Origin: Bacteriovoracaceae bacterium
GTDB taxonomy: Bacteria > Bdellovibrionota > Bacteriovoracia > Bacteriovoracales > Bacteriovoracaceae
DNA: 8,758 bases
Reading direction: 5' to 3'
NCBI GenBank assembly: GCA_023151145.1
Contig: JAKLJM010000074.1
Span: 1-8,758 of the forward strand
In this document: positions 1-6,355 of the stretch, piece after piece
Layout of the letters: each line of letters opens with the position of its first letter
Position numbering within the stretch: the first letter of the stretch is position 1
Translations under genes and position numbers: made by a program
Notes under the pieces: generated by a model
Seen by the model: only the letters and a program-made list of their open reading frames with translations
Told to the model about the DNA's origin: nothing
The model's database searches: none

Positions 1-1
1 A

Positions 2-112
2 GTAAAAGAAATTGATAGATATATCAAATATTATAATGACGAAAGACCTCAGTGGGGGTTAAAAAGAAAAACCCCTGCAGAAGCAGGGGCTAACATGAAT
101 CTTGTTTTTTAA
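2..112 (+). CDS. IS3-family transposase OrfB, C-terminal end (partial)
   Basis: The frame is open from the first bases of the window and ends with TAA at 110-112, giving the last 36 residues of a protein that starts upstream. The peptide contains IDRYIKYYNDERPQWGL followed by KRKTPAEAG. This is the hallmark tail of the integrase core of IS3-family OrfB transposases (a YIxYYNxERPQxxLxxxTPxE pattern). The protein would catalyse cut-and-copy transposition with a DDE active site, but the catalytic residues lie upstream and are not visible, so intactness cannot be judged. After TPAEAG the last residues (ANMNLVF) do not look like the usual family tail, and they are read through a GC-rich hairpin (72-89). 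Either this is the native end or the frame was altered near the IS boundary. Confidence 0.8.
   Translation, partial: VKEIDRYIKYYNDERPQWGLKRKTPAEAGANMNLVF
61..89 (-). terminator. Rho-independent terminator for the outer-membrane gene pair
   Basis: A perfect 7-bp stem, CCCCTGC (72-78) and GCAGGGG (83-89), closes a 4-base loop. On the minus strand it is followed directly by TTTTTCTTTTT (complement of 61-71), a textbook intrinsic terminator. It lies about 90 bases beyond the stop codon of the minus-strand gene at 181-1440. It sits inside the transposase codons of the IS end, so the IS appears to supply termination for the neighbouring genes. On the plus strand the T-run is some 15 bases away, so termination in that direction is less likely. 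Confidence 0.85.
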
Positions 113-180
113 ACTGTTCTTTTTAAAGGGTACAGATCAAAGCTCCCTTTCTTAATTTATCTAATTTTTGTTGTGTGAAA

Positions 181-1440
181 TTAGAAATTGTAAGTCATAC
201 CTACACGAGTCATTAAGTTATCAAACGCAAGAACACCGTGCTTAGTATCAGCTGCCTCAGTTGTAGCTGTATCAGCAATTGCTCTATTTCCATCAGTTGT
301 ACCAATATTTCCATCAAGTTCAAGATTTCCAAACTTAAAAGTCATACCAGCATTAACAACAGTTGAATTTACGATTGATTTTTTTCCACCGTTTCCAGCT
401 GTCGATGAGCCATATCTAGCAGCTGCAAGAGTTCTAATAGTTGGTCCGTTTGCAGCACCAAAATTAGCAGTTAAGCCTTGGTCTTCCACTGTTCCATGAA
501 TATTTTGGCCAACTGATCCACGCAATACTAACCATTCAGTTGCGGTATGCTCAAACGCAACTGTTAATGGAACAGCAAAACGAGTAATTTTTGCTTCAGT
601 ATTATTTCCAGTACTAGTCTCTAGCTTAATATTTGTCATTTCAGCTTGTAGACGTGCAAAAAATGTAGATGAATCAGTAATTTTTTTTGTATGACCAACA
701 CCCGTGAACCACTTATTAAATGATCCAATTCTTTCAGCTGTAGTTCCGTTGTCTTGTTTCCACTCATAACGTTCATACATTGCGAAAGCTTTGTTGCTTT
801 CATCTAGGTCATATCCACCACCAACACGAACTCCCAACTTACCTTTATAAGTTGGAGTATTAGCTAGATCTGGAGCATCAGCCTTTGCACCTAAAGCTAA
901 TAACAAATGTGCATTCCAAGCATCTTTATTTGCACCTGCTCTTAAAGCGTATGCATGTTGCTTGTATCTAGAATTTGTAACTTCACTCTCAGATTGAGTA
1001 TAAAGTAAATTAGCACCCCAATTCACATCACCCTTTCCAGCAAGAAACAAGTCAATAACATTGTCTGCTGTTTGCATAAATGAGTTTGATCCGTTTGAAG
1101 ATAGGATTCTTGTAAGGGCTGCAACGTCTGTTTCATCTCCAAGAATAACACCAGCTTTCATATCATTAGGAAGAGCATAGAACATACCCCCCTGAGCTTT
1201 TGTTTTACTGTCTGTATCCAAAGAAGCATTACCTACAGCCTTCCCAGTATTTCCCCATTCGAGAAATACTTTATTTCCAAATGTGTTTAATTCAGATGGA
1301 TTAATATAAACGTTTCTGTAGTCCGAGATGTAGTAAGAACCATCTTTATCTTCACCCAAAGACTGTAATCTAGCCTTTGAAGCAAAAGTTGCTGTAGAAA
1401 CTAGCATTAGAGCTGATCCCACAATAAATATTTTTTTCAT
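181..1440 (-). CDS. Outer-membrane beta-barrel (porin-like) protein, paralogue 1
   Basis: This 419-residue protein has a classic Sec signal peptide: basic MKK, a hydrophobic core, and a signal peptidase I site after residue 20 (TATFA, then SKAR). The mature chain is rich in alternating polar and aromatic/hydrophobic stretches, Gly, Asn and Thr, has no long hydrophobic helices, and ends in TRVGMTYNF. The terminal Phe is the usual insertion signal for the Bam machinery, so it is very likely an outer-membrane barrel, perhaps a porin; substrate unknown. It is clearly paralogous to the next gene upstream (1484-2611): same signal-peptide length, same SKAR start, INPSELN versus INPAEVN near residues 46-53, matching RGSVxQN in the C-terminal third, and the same NLMTRVGxTYNF end. 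AAGGAG at 1447-1452, 6 bases before ATG, supports the start. The 43-base gap to the paralogue has no terminator, so co-transcription is likely, ending at the hairpin at 61-89. Confidence 0.85.
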   Translation of the reverse strand: MKKIFIVGSALMLVSTATFASKARLQSLGEDKDGSYYISDYRNVYINPSELNTFGNKVFLEWGNTGKAVGNASLDTDSKTKAQGGMFYALPNDMKAGVILGDETDVAALTRILSSNGSNSFMQTADNVIDLFLAGKGDVNWGANLLYTQSESEVTNSRYKQHAYALRAGANKDAWNAHLLLALGAKADAPDLANTPTYKGKLGVRVGGGYDLDESNKAFAMYERYEWKQDNGTTAERIGSFNKWFTGVGHTKKITDSSTFFARLQAEMTNIKLETSTGNNTEAKITRFAVPLTVAFEHTATEWLVLRGSVGQNIHGTVEDQGLTANFGAANGPTIRTLAAARYGSSTAGNGGKKSIVNSTVVNAGMTFKFGNLELDGNIGTTDGNRAIADTATTEAADTKHGVLAFDNLMTRVGMTYNF

Positions 1441-1483
1441 TCAAAACTCCTTAATTTTTAATCAACTAACTTTAACTTATAAA

Positions 1484-2611
1484 TTAGAAATTATAAGTAA
1501 CACCAACTCTAGTCATTAAGTTATCTGTCGTAAGAACGCCTTCTTTATTGTTAACAGCGCCGTTTCTTTGACCAGCAGTGTTTCCAATTACTCCATCAAC
1601 TTTTAATTTTCCGAAACCTAAAGTCGCACCAGCATTTACACCAGTAGAGTTACGAGTAGAAGCTGTTTGACCAGCAGGGTTTTTAGTTGATCCAAAAATT
1701 ACGTTTTGAGAAACTGATCCTCTAAGTGTTAGCCATGAAGTCGCTTCAGTTTCTAAACCAATTGTTAATGGTAATCTATTGCTTTTTGTTTTTCCTGCAA
1801 CTGTAATGTTTTCATCTGATCCAGTTGAGAAATAAGCGTCAGTAAATACTCTAGAAGTTGGATTCACTTCGTGTGTACGGCCCCACCCAACTCTAATATC
1901 ACTTTGCTTATATGTTGTGCTTGTTGTACCAAGAGTTTCTTCTCTTTTGTCTGCTTGGTAAGCTGCATAGAACTTATTCCCCATCCAGTTATAACCTGTT
2001 TCTAAAGTAAAGCTTGGCTTTAACTTAGATTGATCGGCAGCAACTCCAGCTATTCCAGATGTTCCTTCAGCCTTGTCAGCTAAATCCATATTTAAGGCAA
2101 CATCGATATCTCCATGGATAGCACCTAAAGATAATCCCATTGCAGATGTTTTTTGAGTAAGAGCTACAGATCCAGTACCTGTCGCTGTTTCATCTTTAGA
2201 AGTAGCATAGTGAAACTTTGCTCCCCACTTTAATCCCATGTCACCAGCAAAGAATAAATCTAACGCATTTGTTTTTGCATCAAACGATCTGTTAGTTGCA
2301 CCAACAGTAGCAACTCTAGATTCATTATTACCTAAATAAAGACCATAAGAAAATGTTCCCATTTCTCTAAAAAAACCACCTTCAGCTCTTGGGTTAGTGT
2401 CAGTATCTGTTGTGTTAGCCGCTGTTCCCCACTCTGTAACAACGTAGTTTTTAAAGTTGTTAACTTCAGCTGGGTTAATGAATACAGATCTTGAATCTGA
2501 AATCACTCTAGATTCTGTTCCTTGACCTAAAGCAATCATTCTAGCTTTTGAAGCAAAAGCACTTGTTGAAAGAACACATAGTCCTGCAACTAATAAAACG
2601 TTTTTTCTCAT
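1484..2611 (-). CDS. Outer-membrane beta-barrel (porin-like) protein, paralogue 2
   Basis: A 375-residue exported protein with signal peptide MRKNVLLVAGLCVLSTSAFA, cleaved before SKAR at residue 21, exactly as in its neighbour at 181-1440. It shares the early INPAEVNNF block, a following EWG, the FFAGDMGLKWGA stretch (FLAGKGDVNWGA in the neighbour), a WLTLRGSVSQN segment and the NLMTRVGVTYNF C-terminus with terminal Phe. Sequence between these blocks is divergent and about 44 residues shorter, as expected if the barrel strands are kept and surface loops vary. The pair is best explained by tandem duplication. The ribosome binding site AAGGAG (2620-2625) lies 8 bases before ATG. It is the first gene of the probable two-gene transcript. 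The product is a structural outer-membrane protein, possibly a diffusion pore; no specific substrate can be read from the sequence. Confidence 0.85.
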   Translation of the reverse strand: MRKNVLLVAGLCVLSTSAFASKARMIALGQGTESRVISDSRSVFINPAEVNNFKNYVVTEWGTAANTTDTDTNPRAEGGFFREMGTFSYGLYLGNNESRVATVGATNRSFDAKTNALDLFFAGDMGLKWGAKFHYATSKDETATGTGSVALTQKTSAMGLSLGAIHGDIDVALNMDLADKAEGTSGIAGVAADQSKLKPSFTLETGYNWMGNKFYAAYQADKREETLGTTSTTYKQSDIRVGWGRTHEVNPTSRVFTDAYFSTGSDENITVAGKTKSNRLPLTIGLETEATSWLTLRGSVSQNVIFGSTKNPAGQTASTRNSTGVNAGATLGFGKLKVDGVIGNTAGQRNGAVNNKEGVLTTDNLMTRVGVTYNF

Positions 2612-2671
2612 TCGTTCATCTCCTTGAAAGTTTTGTGACGAATACAGTTAATTTTTTTAGCGTTTCATTAA

Positions 2672-2700
2672 ATGGTCAGTTTTATAAATATGTTTGTCAA
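2672..2700 (-). promoter_or_regulatory. Possible promoter of the outer-membrane gene pair
   Basis: On the minus strand a perfect TTGACA (complement of 2695-2700) lies about 85 bases before the start of the gene at 1484-2611, just after the preceding gene's stop codon. No good TATAAT stands at 16-18 bases: the hexamer at 17 bases is GACCAT, and AT-rich alternatives (TTTAAT) are 22 bases away. The -35 is convincing and the -10 is not. The 94-base gap contains no terminator, so some readthrough from the gene at 2706-3836 is also possible. Confidence 0.35.
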
Positions 2701-2705
2701 CTTTC

Positions 2706-3836
2706 TTAATTGAGTAGCTTTTCCTGAAGAAGTCTTACACTCATGAGTGCGCGGGCTTCGTAATTCAAAAGCAACGAGGAATATGCGAACGGCTCTTCGG
2801 TCTTCATTGAAGCCTTCAAAGGAGCATTAAGCCCAATGAAGTGAAGGTTTTGATAATGGTTTTCAAGATTGTTAAAAAGTTCGTCGTCAATTTTTAGACA
2901 CCCACTGGCGTCTTCAATTGAGATGTACTCTTTAACCGGAATGTTCTTAGGTTGTTGAAATATTTTTTCTAAATTTTTCTTAAGGAGCCTAATAATACGT
3001 GAGACATCCTCTTCTGTGGTGTGATCTTTGTCGATGAAGTGAACAAAGTCTACACTTTGTTGATCATCTGTATTTCTAAACTCTCCCATAAAATGGCCCC
3101 ATTCATGGGTATAAGAAAGAGGAATAAAGAGAGATTCTTTTAGGTCTGTGAGTGGTTTCTTATAATCAAACTTCATATAAAGAGCACTAGGTGAATGCGT
3201 CCCTTCACAGAACTGAATAAATTTATCTGTAAGCTCGTTTTTGTTTTTATAAAAATTTAAAAACTCTGCAGGTGAAACTCCACAGATAAGTTCTTTCGTG
3301 GTGAACTCAGTTCCATTAACACATTCAACGATGAATTTATTTTCATCTTTCTTATAAAGAACAGATTTAATTTTTACGGCATAAACTCTTTCATTTAACC
3401 AATCAATAAATCCTTCTTGATTTACAAATGAGAATATTTCTTCAAATCGAATATCAATTCTTCCAGTGGTAAAATGCTCTTCGTGAAATTTTAAAGCTTC
3501 TGATTTACTTCTTCCGCCAAACACTTTCCATTGCATATCTTTGTAAAACTGTGACGGCATATCGATTAATTCAAATTGATTTTCCGAATAATGTGAACGA
3601 ACGAAGTTCATATTATCTAAGCCACGCACACCACTTGGACCTTTTGGAGCTAAGTCTTTCTTTTCAAATTTTTCTTGGGATAGGTATCGCACTTTATCTT
3701 CGCCGTATTTAGTTACTAGGTCGTGATAAATGGCGAGCGAAAACAAGTCATGGCCCAAAACTAAAAAATCGGTATCGATATTTTCTTTTTGAATTTCTTG
3801 GATTTTTTTTAGTTTGTGAATATCTTTAAAAGCCAT
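2706..3836 (-). CDS. Uncharacterised protein with degenerate NAD/FAD-binding-like N-terminus
   Basis: This 376-residue soluble protein has no signal peptide or membrane helix. Residues 22-40 (TDFLVLGHDLFSLAIYHDL) look like the first beta-strand, glycine turn and helix of a Rossmann fold, but only the first Gly of the usual GxGxxG remains. Near residues 330-370 the text NLHFIGLNAP, followed by an ordered helix with SSLLLNYEARA, resembles the C-terminal FAD-contacting segment of amine-oxidase or phytoene-desaturase-like flavoproteins (NLYLAG, then a helix with Gly/Ala and Glu). From these two ends I infer a flavoprotein-like fold, possibly one that no longer binds cofactor. I do not recognise a specific family and assign no reaction. 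The weak ribosome binding site GGGAAG is about 6 bases from ATG. Immediately upstream is the terminator of the transglycosylase gene, so it probably has its own promoter or depends on readthrough. Confidence 0.8.
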   Translation of the reverse strand: MAFKDIHKLKKIQEIQKENIDTDFLVLGHDLFSLAIYHDLVTKYGEDKVRYLSQEKFEKKDLAPKGPSGVRGLDNMNFVRSHYSENQFELIDMPSQFYKDMQWKVFGGRSKSEALKFHEEHFTTGRIDIRFEEIFSFVNQEGFIDWLNERVYAVKIKSVLYKKDENKFIVECVNGTEFTTKELICGVSPAEFLNFYKNKNELTDKFIQFCEGTHSPSALYMKFDYKKPLTDLKESLFIPLSYTHEWGHFMGEFRNTDDQQSVDFVHFIDKDHTTEEDVSRIIRLLKKNLEKIFQQPKNIPVKEYISIEDASGCLKIDDELFNNLENHYQNLHFIGLNAPLKASMKTEEPFAYSSLLLNYEARALMSVRLLQEKLLN

Positions 3837-3846
3837 ATTTCTTCCC

Positions 3847-3884
3847 GAATATAAAACACTGGTGATTTTTTAAGTCACCAGTGT
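3847..3884 (-). terminator. Rho-independent terminator after the transglycosylase gene
   Basis: A perfect 10-bp inverted repeat, ACACTGGTGA (3856-3865) and TCACCAGTGT (3875-3884), closes a 9-base loop. On the minus strand it is followed by TTTTATATTC, an acceptable U-rich tail. It lies about 65 bases past the stop codon of the gene at 3948-5561, the right place and direction to end that transcript. It ends only about 20 bases before the ATG at 3836 of the next gene, with that gene's ribosome binding site inside or just after the U-tract, so it could also influence translation of readthrough RNA. Confidence 0.75.
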
Positions 3885-3918
3885 ATCGAAAAGAAAATTG
3901 TGTGAGAAGACCTAGAGT

Positions 3919-3933
3919 GCCAAAGAGTTTGGC
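3919..3933. repeat. Short inverted repeat beside the transglycosylase stop codon
   Basis: GCCAAA (3919-3924) and TTTGGC (3928-3933) form a 6-bp stem with a 3-base loop, about 15 bases past the stop codon of the gene at 3948-5561. Neither strand has a T-run after it; on the minus strand an eight-T run precedes it. It may stabilise the 3' end of the message, or be chance. The strong terminator follows at 3847-3884. Confidence 0.3.
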
Positions 3934-3947
3934 TTCATCAAAAAAAA

Positions 3948-5561
3948 CTATCTAACTACGAGCTTATCGCCAGCTTTCACTGCACGAGTCTTTTTTAGTT
4001 TAGAGTTAGATGCAATTAAACGTTTAACTGAAATACCATGTTTTTTCGCCACTGATTTAATTGACTCGCCTTTTTTGACGACGTAGAGCTTTGGGGCTTT
4101 AGAACGCCCTCCTTTCTTATTCTTAGCATAGTATCTTTTTTTGTAGCGCTTATTCTTAGAAAGAATTTCTTTACGAGATTTTTCGTACAGATCTGCGTAC
4201 ATATTGTTTCCTGGAGAAACAACTTCACCTAGCCTGAAAGGTAACTTAACAACTTCGCCTTTTGAAAAAACCGTGCTTTCATTTGTCTTATTCAAGTTGG
4301 CCAGAACATGTGGCTGTCTGATACGAAACTTTTTAGCAATCGCCGCCAATGACATATTCTTTTTATTCACAACGAATTCTTGAAACTCAGAAGCTTTAAG
4401 ATCTTGTCCAATACAACATGTCACCCACTTCTCAGCTGAACCTGGAGGAAGACGAAGTTTGTATTCAGAAATATTAGGAGGTGTGAACCAACGTAAAATT
4501 TCTGGGTTCAAACGTTGAATCTCTTCTAGTTCGATTCCCATGACATCTGATAACTTATAAAGATCCGTCGATGATCCAACAGAGATTTCATCGAAATCTA
4601 GTGGCTCATGAAAATCGATTTCTTCAAAACCAAACGCCGTTAAGTTCTTTCCAATTATCGCTAGCGCCATAATTTTTGGAACATAATTTTTTGTTTCGTC
4701 TTTTAAATAACGACCTTTCGTTAATCCCCAAAATTCATCAGTATTATACTTTCTGATGGCCCTAGAAATTTTTCCTTCACCGGCATTGTATCCAGCCGCG
4801 GCTAGTTCCCATGAACCAAAATCGTCATAAAGTTTGGTCAAATATCTAGCAGCTGCCACTGTCGCTTTAATCGGATCGCGTCTTTCGTCGCGGTACCAAT
4901 CTTGATCAAGTCCATACATTTTTCCCGTGTATGGCATGAACTGCCAAGGGCCAACGGCTTTTGCCCACGACTTAGCGTTGTTATTAAAACCACTTTCGGC
5001 CATTGCTAAGAAAATTAAATCTCTCGGTAGTCCATGCTCTTCTAAGATCGCTCCTAAAATTGGTGCATATCTTCCGGCTCTTTCAGCATATCGTTGAAAA
5101 AATGGTCTACCTCTATTTAAAAAATAGCTCATCCATTTCTTTACTTGGTCATTGTAGACAACAGGAATATCAAAATAATTATTTTCTAAATTAAGCTCTT
5201 CAGCACCTTCTAGATAATAAATTTTTCCTTTTACCTGTGATGATCCATCTTCTTCACCATCAATTTTTGAAGCACCTTCAATCATTGTTCGTGAACTGAT
5301 CTTCGCTACCTGTGCTGATTTCTCTTCGTCTTCAGTAATTTCTTTTTCAGAAAGATCGCGATTTTTCATACGCAAATAAACTTCACGTACTGATTCTGAT
5401 GATCCCTCGGAATTGGTGATTGATTTAGTCGCACCTACATGTTTCTCACTTTCGTGAGGCTTTGATGTAGTTGCGCAAGACATTAAGAGCAATGAAACAC
5501 ACAGAACTATAGCTGCTGAATGCTTGGTGTTTGTTTGATTTTTAAATGAAAATCCAACCAT
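3948..5561 (-). CDS. mltD: MltD-like membrane-bound lytic transglycosylase lipoprotein with LysM repeats
   Basis: It cleaves the glycan strands of peptidoglycan, forming 1,6-anhydro-muropeptides, at the inner face of the outer membrane. From ATG at 5561 the protein is 537 residues. The signal peptide carries a lipobox LMSC with the lipidated Cys at residue 29. A low-complexity linker of about 100 residues follows. The family-1 (SLT) catalytic domain lies at about 165-285, with the catalytic Glu189 in MAESGF, then AVGPWQFMP and AAAGYNAGEGKI, all hallmark motifs. A middle region (about 320-380) and a LysM-like repeat (about 391-441) precede a very basic linker (470-488) and a terminal LysM (about 493-535) for glycan binding. 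This order matches E. coli MltD. An upstream GTG at 5603 is in frame, but the ribosome binding site AAAGGA is 9 bases before the ATG, and starting there gives the normal lipoprotein signal. It is transcribed alone and ends at the hairpin at 3847-3884. Confidence 0.92.
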   Translation of the reverse strand: MVGFSFKNQTNTKHSAAIVLCVSLLLMSCATTSKPHESEKHVGATKSITNSEGSSESVREVYLRMKNRDLSEKEITEDEEKSAQVAKISSRTMIEGASKIDGEEDGSSQVKGKIYYLEGAEELNLENNYFDIPVVYNDQVKKWMSYFLNRGRPFFQRYAERAGRYAPILGAILEEHGLPRDLIFLAMAESGFNNNAKSWAKAVGPWQFMPYTGKMYGLDQDWYRDERRDPIKATVAAARYLTKLYDDFGSWELAAAGYNAGEGKISRAIRKYNTDEFWGLTKGRYLKDETKNYVPKIMALAIIGKNLTAFGFEEIDFHEPLDFDEISVGSSTDLYKLSDVMGIELEEIQRLNPEILRWFTPPNISEYKLRLPPGSAEKWVTCCIGQDLKASEFQEFVVNKKNMSLAAIAKKFRIRQPHVLANLNKTNESTVFSKGEVVKLPFRLGEVVSPGNNMYADLYEKSRKEILSKNKRYKKRYYAKNKKGGRSKAPKLYVVKKGESIKSVAKKHGISVKRLIASNSKLKKTRAVKAGDKLVVR

Positions 5562-5570
5562 CAATAACCA

Positions 5571-5576
5571 TCCTTT
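5571..5576 (-). promoter_or_regulatory. Ribosome binding site deciding the MltD start
   Basis: AAAGGA on the minus strand (complement of TCCTTT) lies 9 bases before the ATG at 5561. It falls inside the codons that would be read from the upstream in-frame GTG at 5603, which has no comparable site before it. This favours the ATG, which also leaves a normal-length lipoprotein signal peptide. Confidence 0.7.
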
Positions 5577-5603
5577 ATTATTGTTGTGGCGCAGTGACTT
5601 CAC

Positions 5604-5805
5604 CTACTATGAAGCTTTTGCTCTAATTTCAATACGTTAAAATCCTCGGCTTATTCCTTGGATTATTCACCTTATAAGCGTAACAGGAGATTTGTTTCGT
5701 GACTAGCTAAAAAGTCGCGAATCACCATTCAAGGGGTTAAAACCGTTATGCTTTTTGGGATCGAAACGTTTTTTCCCTACACTGCGCGCAATGCAATAAA
5801 TGCGA
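5604..5805. other. Divergent intergenic spacer without a gene
   Basis: This stretch separates the minus-strand transglycosylase gene from the plus-strand gene at 5818. I see no RNA gene, no credible small coding frame, and no clear sigma70 promoter for the minus-strand gene; the best -10-like match is TATAAG at about 5673-5678 (minus) without a -35. One imperfect hairpin is visible: CGTGACT (5698-5704) and AGTCGCG (5713-5719), a 7-bp stem with one G-U pair and an 8-base loop, with no T-run after it. The spacer must hold the promoters for both genes, but they do not match the consensus. Confidence 0.5.
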
Positions 5806-5811
5806 CATAAT
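5806..5811 (+). promoter_or_regulatory. Possible -10 element of a leaderless gene
   Basis: CATAAT (5 of 6 to TATAAT) ends 6 bases before the ATG at 5818. A transcript starting the usual 6-7 bases after it would begin at or next to that ATG. No Shine-Dalgarno sequence precedes the gene, which agrees with a leaderless message. No -35 is visible at the expected distance (TGCGCG there), so support is modest. Confidence 0.35.
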
Positions 5812-5817
5812 TAACGC

Positions 5818-6351
5818 ATGAAATACTTTATTTTTATCATTACCCTTTTTTCACTGGCAGCAAAAGCTGAGTTTGCCGAATTTAGCTTAACAGAGCTCTC
5901 TCCCTACTTACCAGGTAATCTCATCGATAAAGGGAAACCTGAAATAAAAAAAGCGGTGGTACTAGATAAAGAAGGAGATAAAGAAATCCTGCTTTTAAAA
6001 TATCAATTACCGAAATTTTATCTCATGACTAATCTGCAGATTGAAAAAAATGAAATTCTTGATAGCTACTTTCGTTTTCCTAACAACTATTCGCACGACA
6101 TTATTTTAACTTTGTTGCAAAAAAAATTTGGAAAACAAACGAAATATTACAAAAAAAATAATGATGCTCTTTACTGGTGGCTCGATAAAGATTTTGACGG
6201 AAAAACCATGGACATTATTTATCATGGTTCCTGTAGTTTAAGTTGTTTTCCTCTGGGACTTCATTTGATTGGAAAAAAAGCAATTGAGAACCCGAGCAAC
6301 ACAACGTTGTATCAAAAATTCAACAAGGATTATCCTCGACGTCCTCAATAA
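5818..6351 (+). CDS. Small exported protein of unknown function
   Basis: This 177-residue protein begins with a short Sec signal peptide: MKYFIFIITLFSLAAKA, with an AxA cleavage site after residue 17. The mature part of about 160 residues is lysine-rich, mixed alpha/beta in character, and has no further membrane segment. Two cysteines three residues apart (Cys139 and Cys143, in HGSCSLSCF) could form a disulfide in the periplasm. Aromatic clusters (FYLM near 67-70, YWW at 119-121) suggest a compact domain. I do not recognise a family. No ribosome binding site stands before the ATG, and a -10-like CATAAT is 6 bases upstream, so the message may be leaderless. It is convergent with lgt with 4 bases between the stop codons and no terminator in the gap. 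An alternative reading is a lineage-specific periplasmic protein with no tie to lgt or to the transglycosylase. Confidence 0.75.
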   Translation: MKYFIFIITLFSLAAKAEFAEFSLTELSPYLPGNLIDKGKPEIKKAVVLDKEGDKEILLLKYQLPKFYLMTNLQIEKNEILDSYFRFPNNYSHDIILTLLQKKFGKQTKYYKKNNDALYWWLDKDFDGKTMDIIYHGSCSLSCFPLGLHLIGKKAIENPSNTTLYQKFNKDYPRRPQ

Positions 6352-6355
6352 AAAA

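Larger units (their letters stand above)
1..134 (+). mobile_element. Right end of an IS3-family insertion sequence (partial)
   Basis: The window opens inside the transposase of an IS3-family element (see 2-112). About 20 bases after its stop codon is GGGTACA, ending at 134. Read inward on the other strand this is TGTACCC followed by an A-rich stretch, in keeping with IS3-family ends, which begin TG and finish CA. I therefore place the probable outer boundary near 134, about 45 bases before the stop codon of the outer-membrane gene at 181. The boundary is inferred, because the left end and the target duplication are outside the window. Confidence 0.5.

Noticed and set aside
125..150. Inverted repeat AAAGGG / CCCTTT near the IS boundary as a second terminator
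   Set aside because: The stem is only 6 bp with a 14-base loop, and on the minus strand it is followed by A's; on the plus strand the T's are scattered.
3915..3935. TTGGCAC on the minus strand as a sigma54 promoter for the gene at 2706
   Set aside because: The -12 GC element is absent at the required spacing, and the match overlaps the short GCCAAA/TTTGGC palindrome.
4016..4228. Open frame of 70 codons on the minus strand inside the transglycosylase gene
   Set aside because: It overlaps the LysM and basic-linker coding region in another frame, is lysine-rich by composition, and has no family resemblance.
5003..5194. Open frame of 63 codons on the plus strand opposite the catalytic domain
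   Set aside because: It lies antisense to the conserved SLT region; no ribosome binding site or recognisable product.
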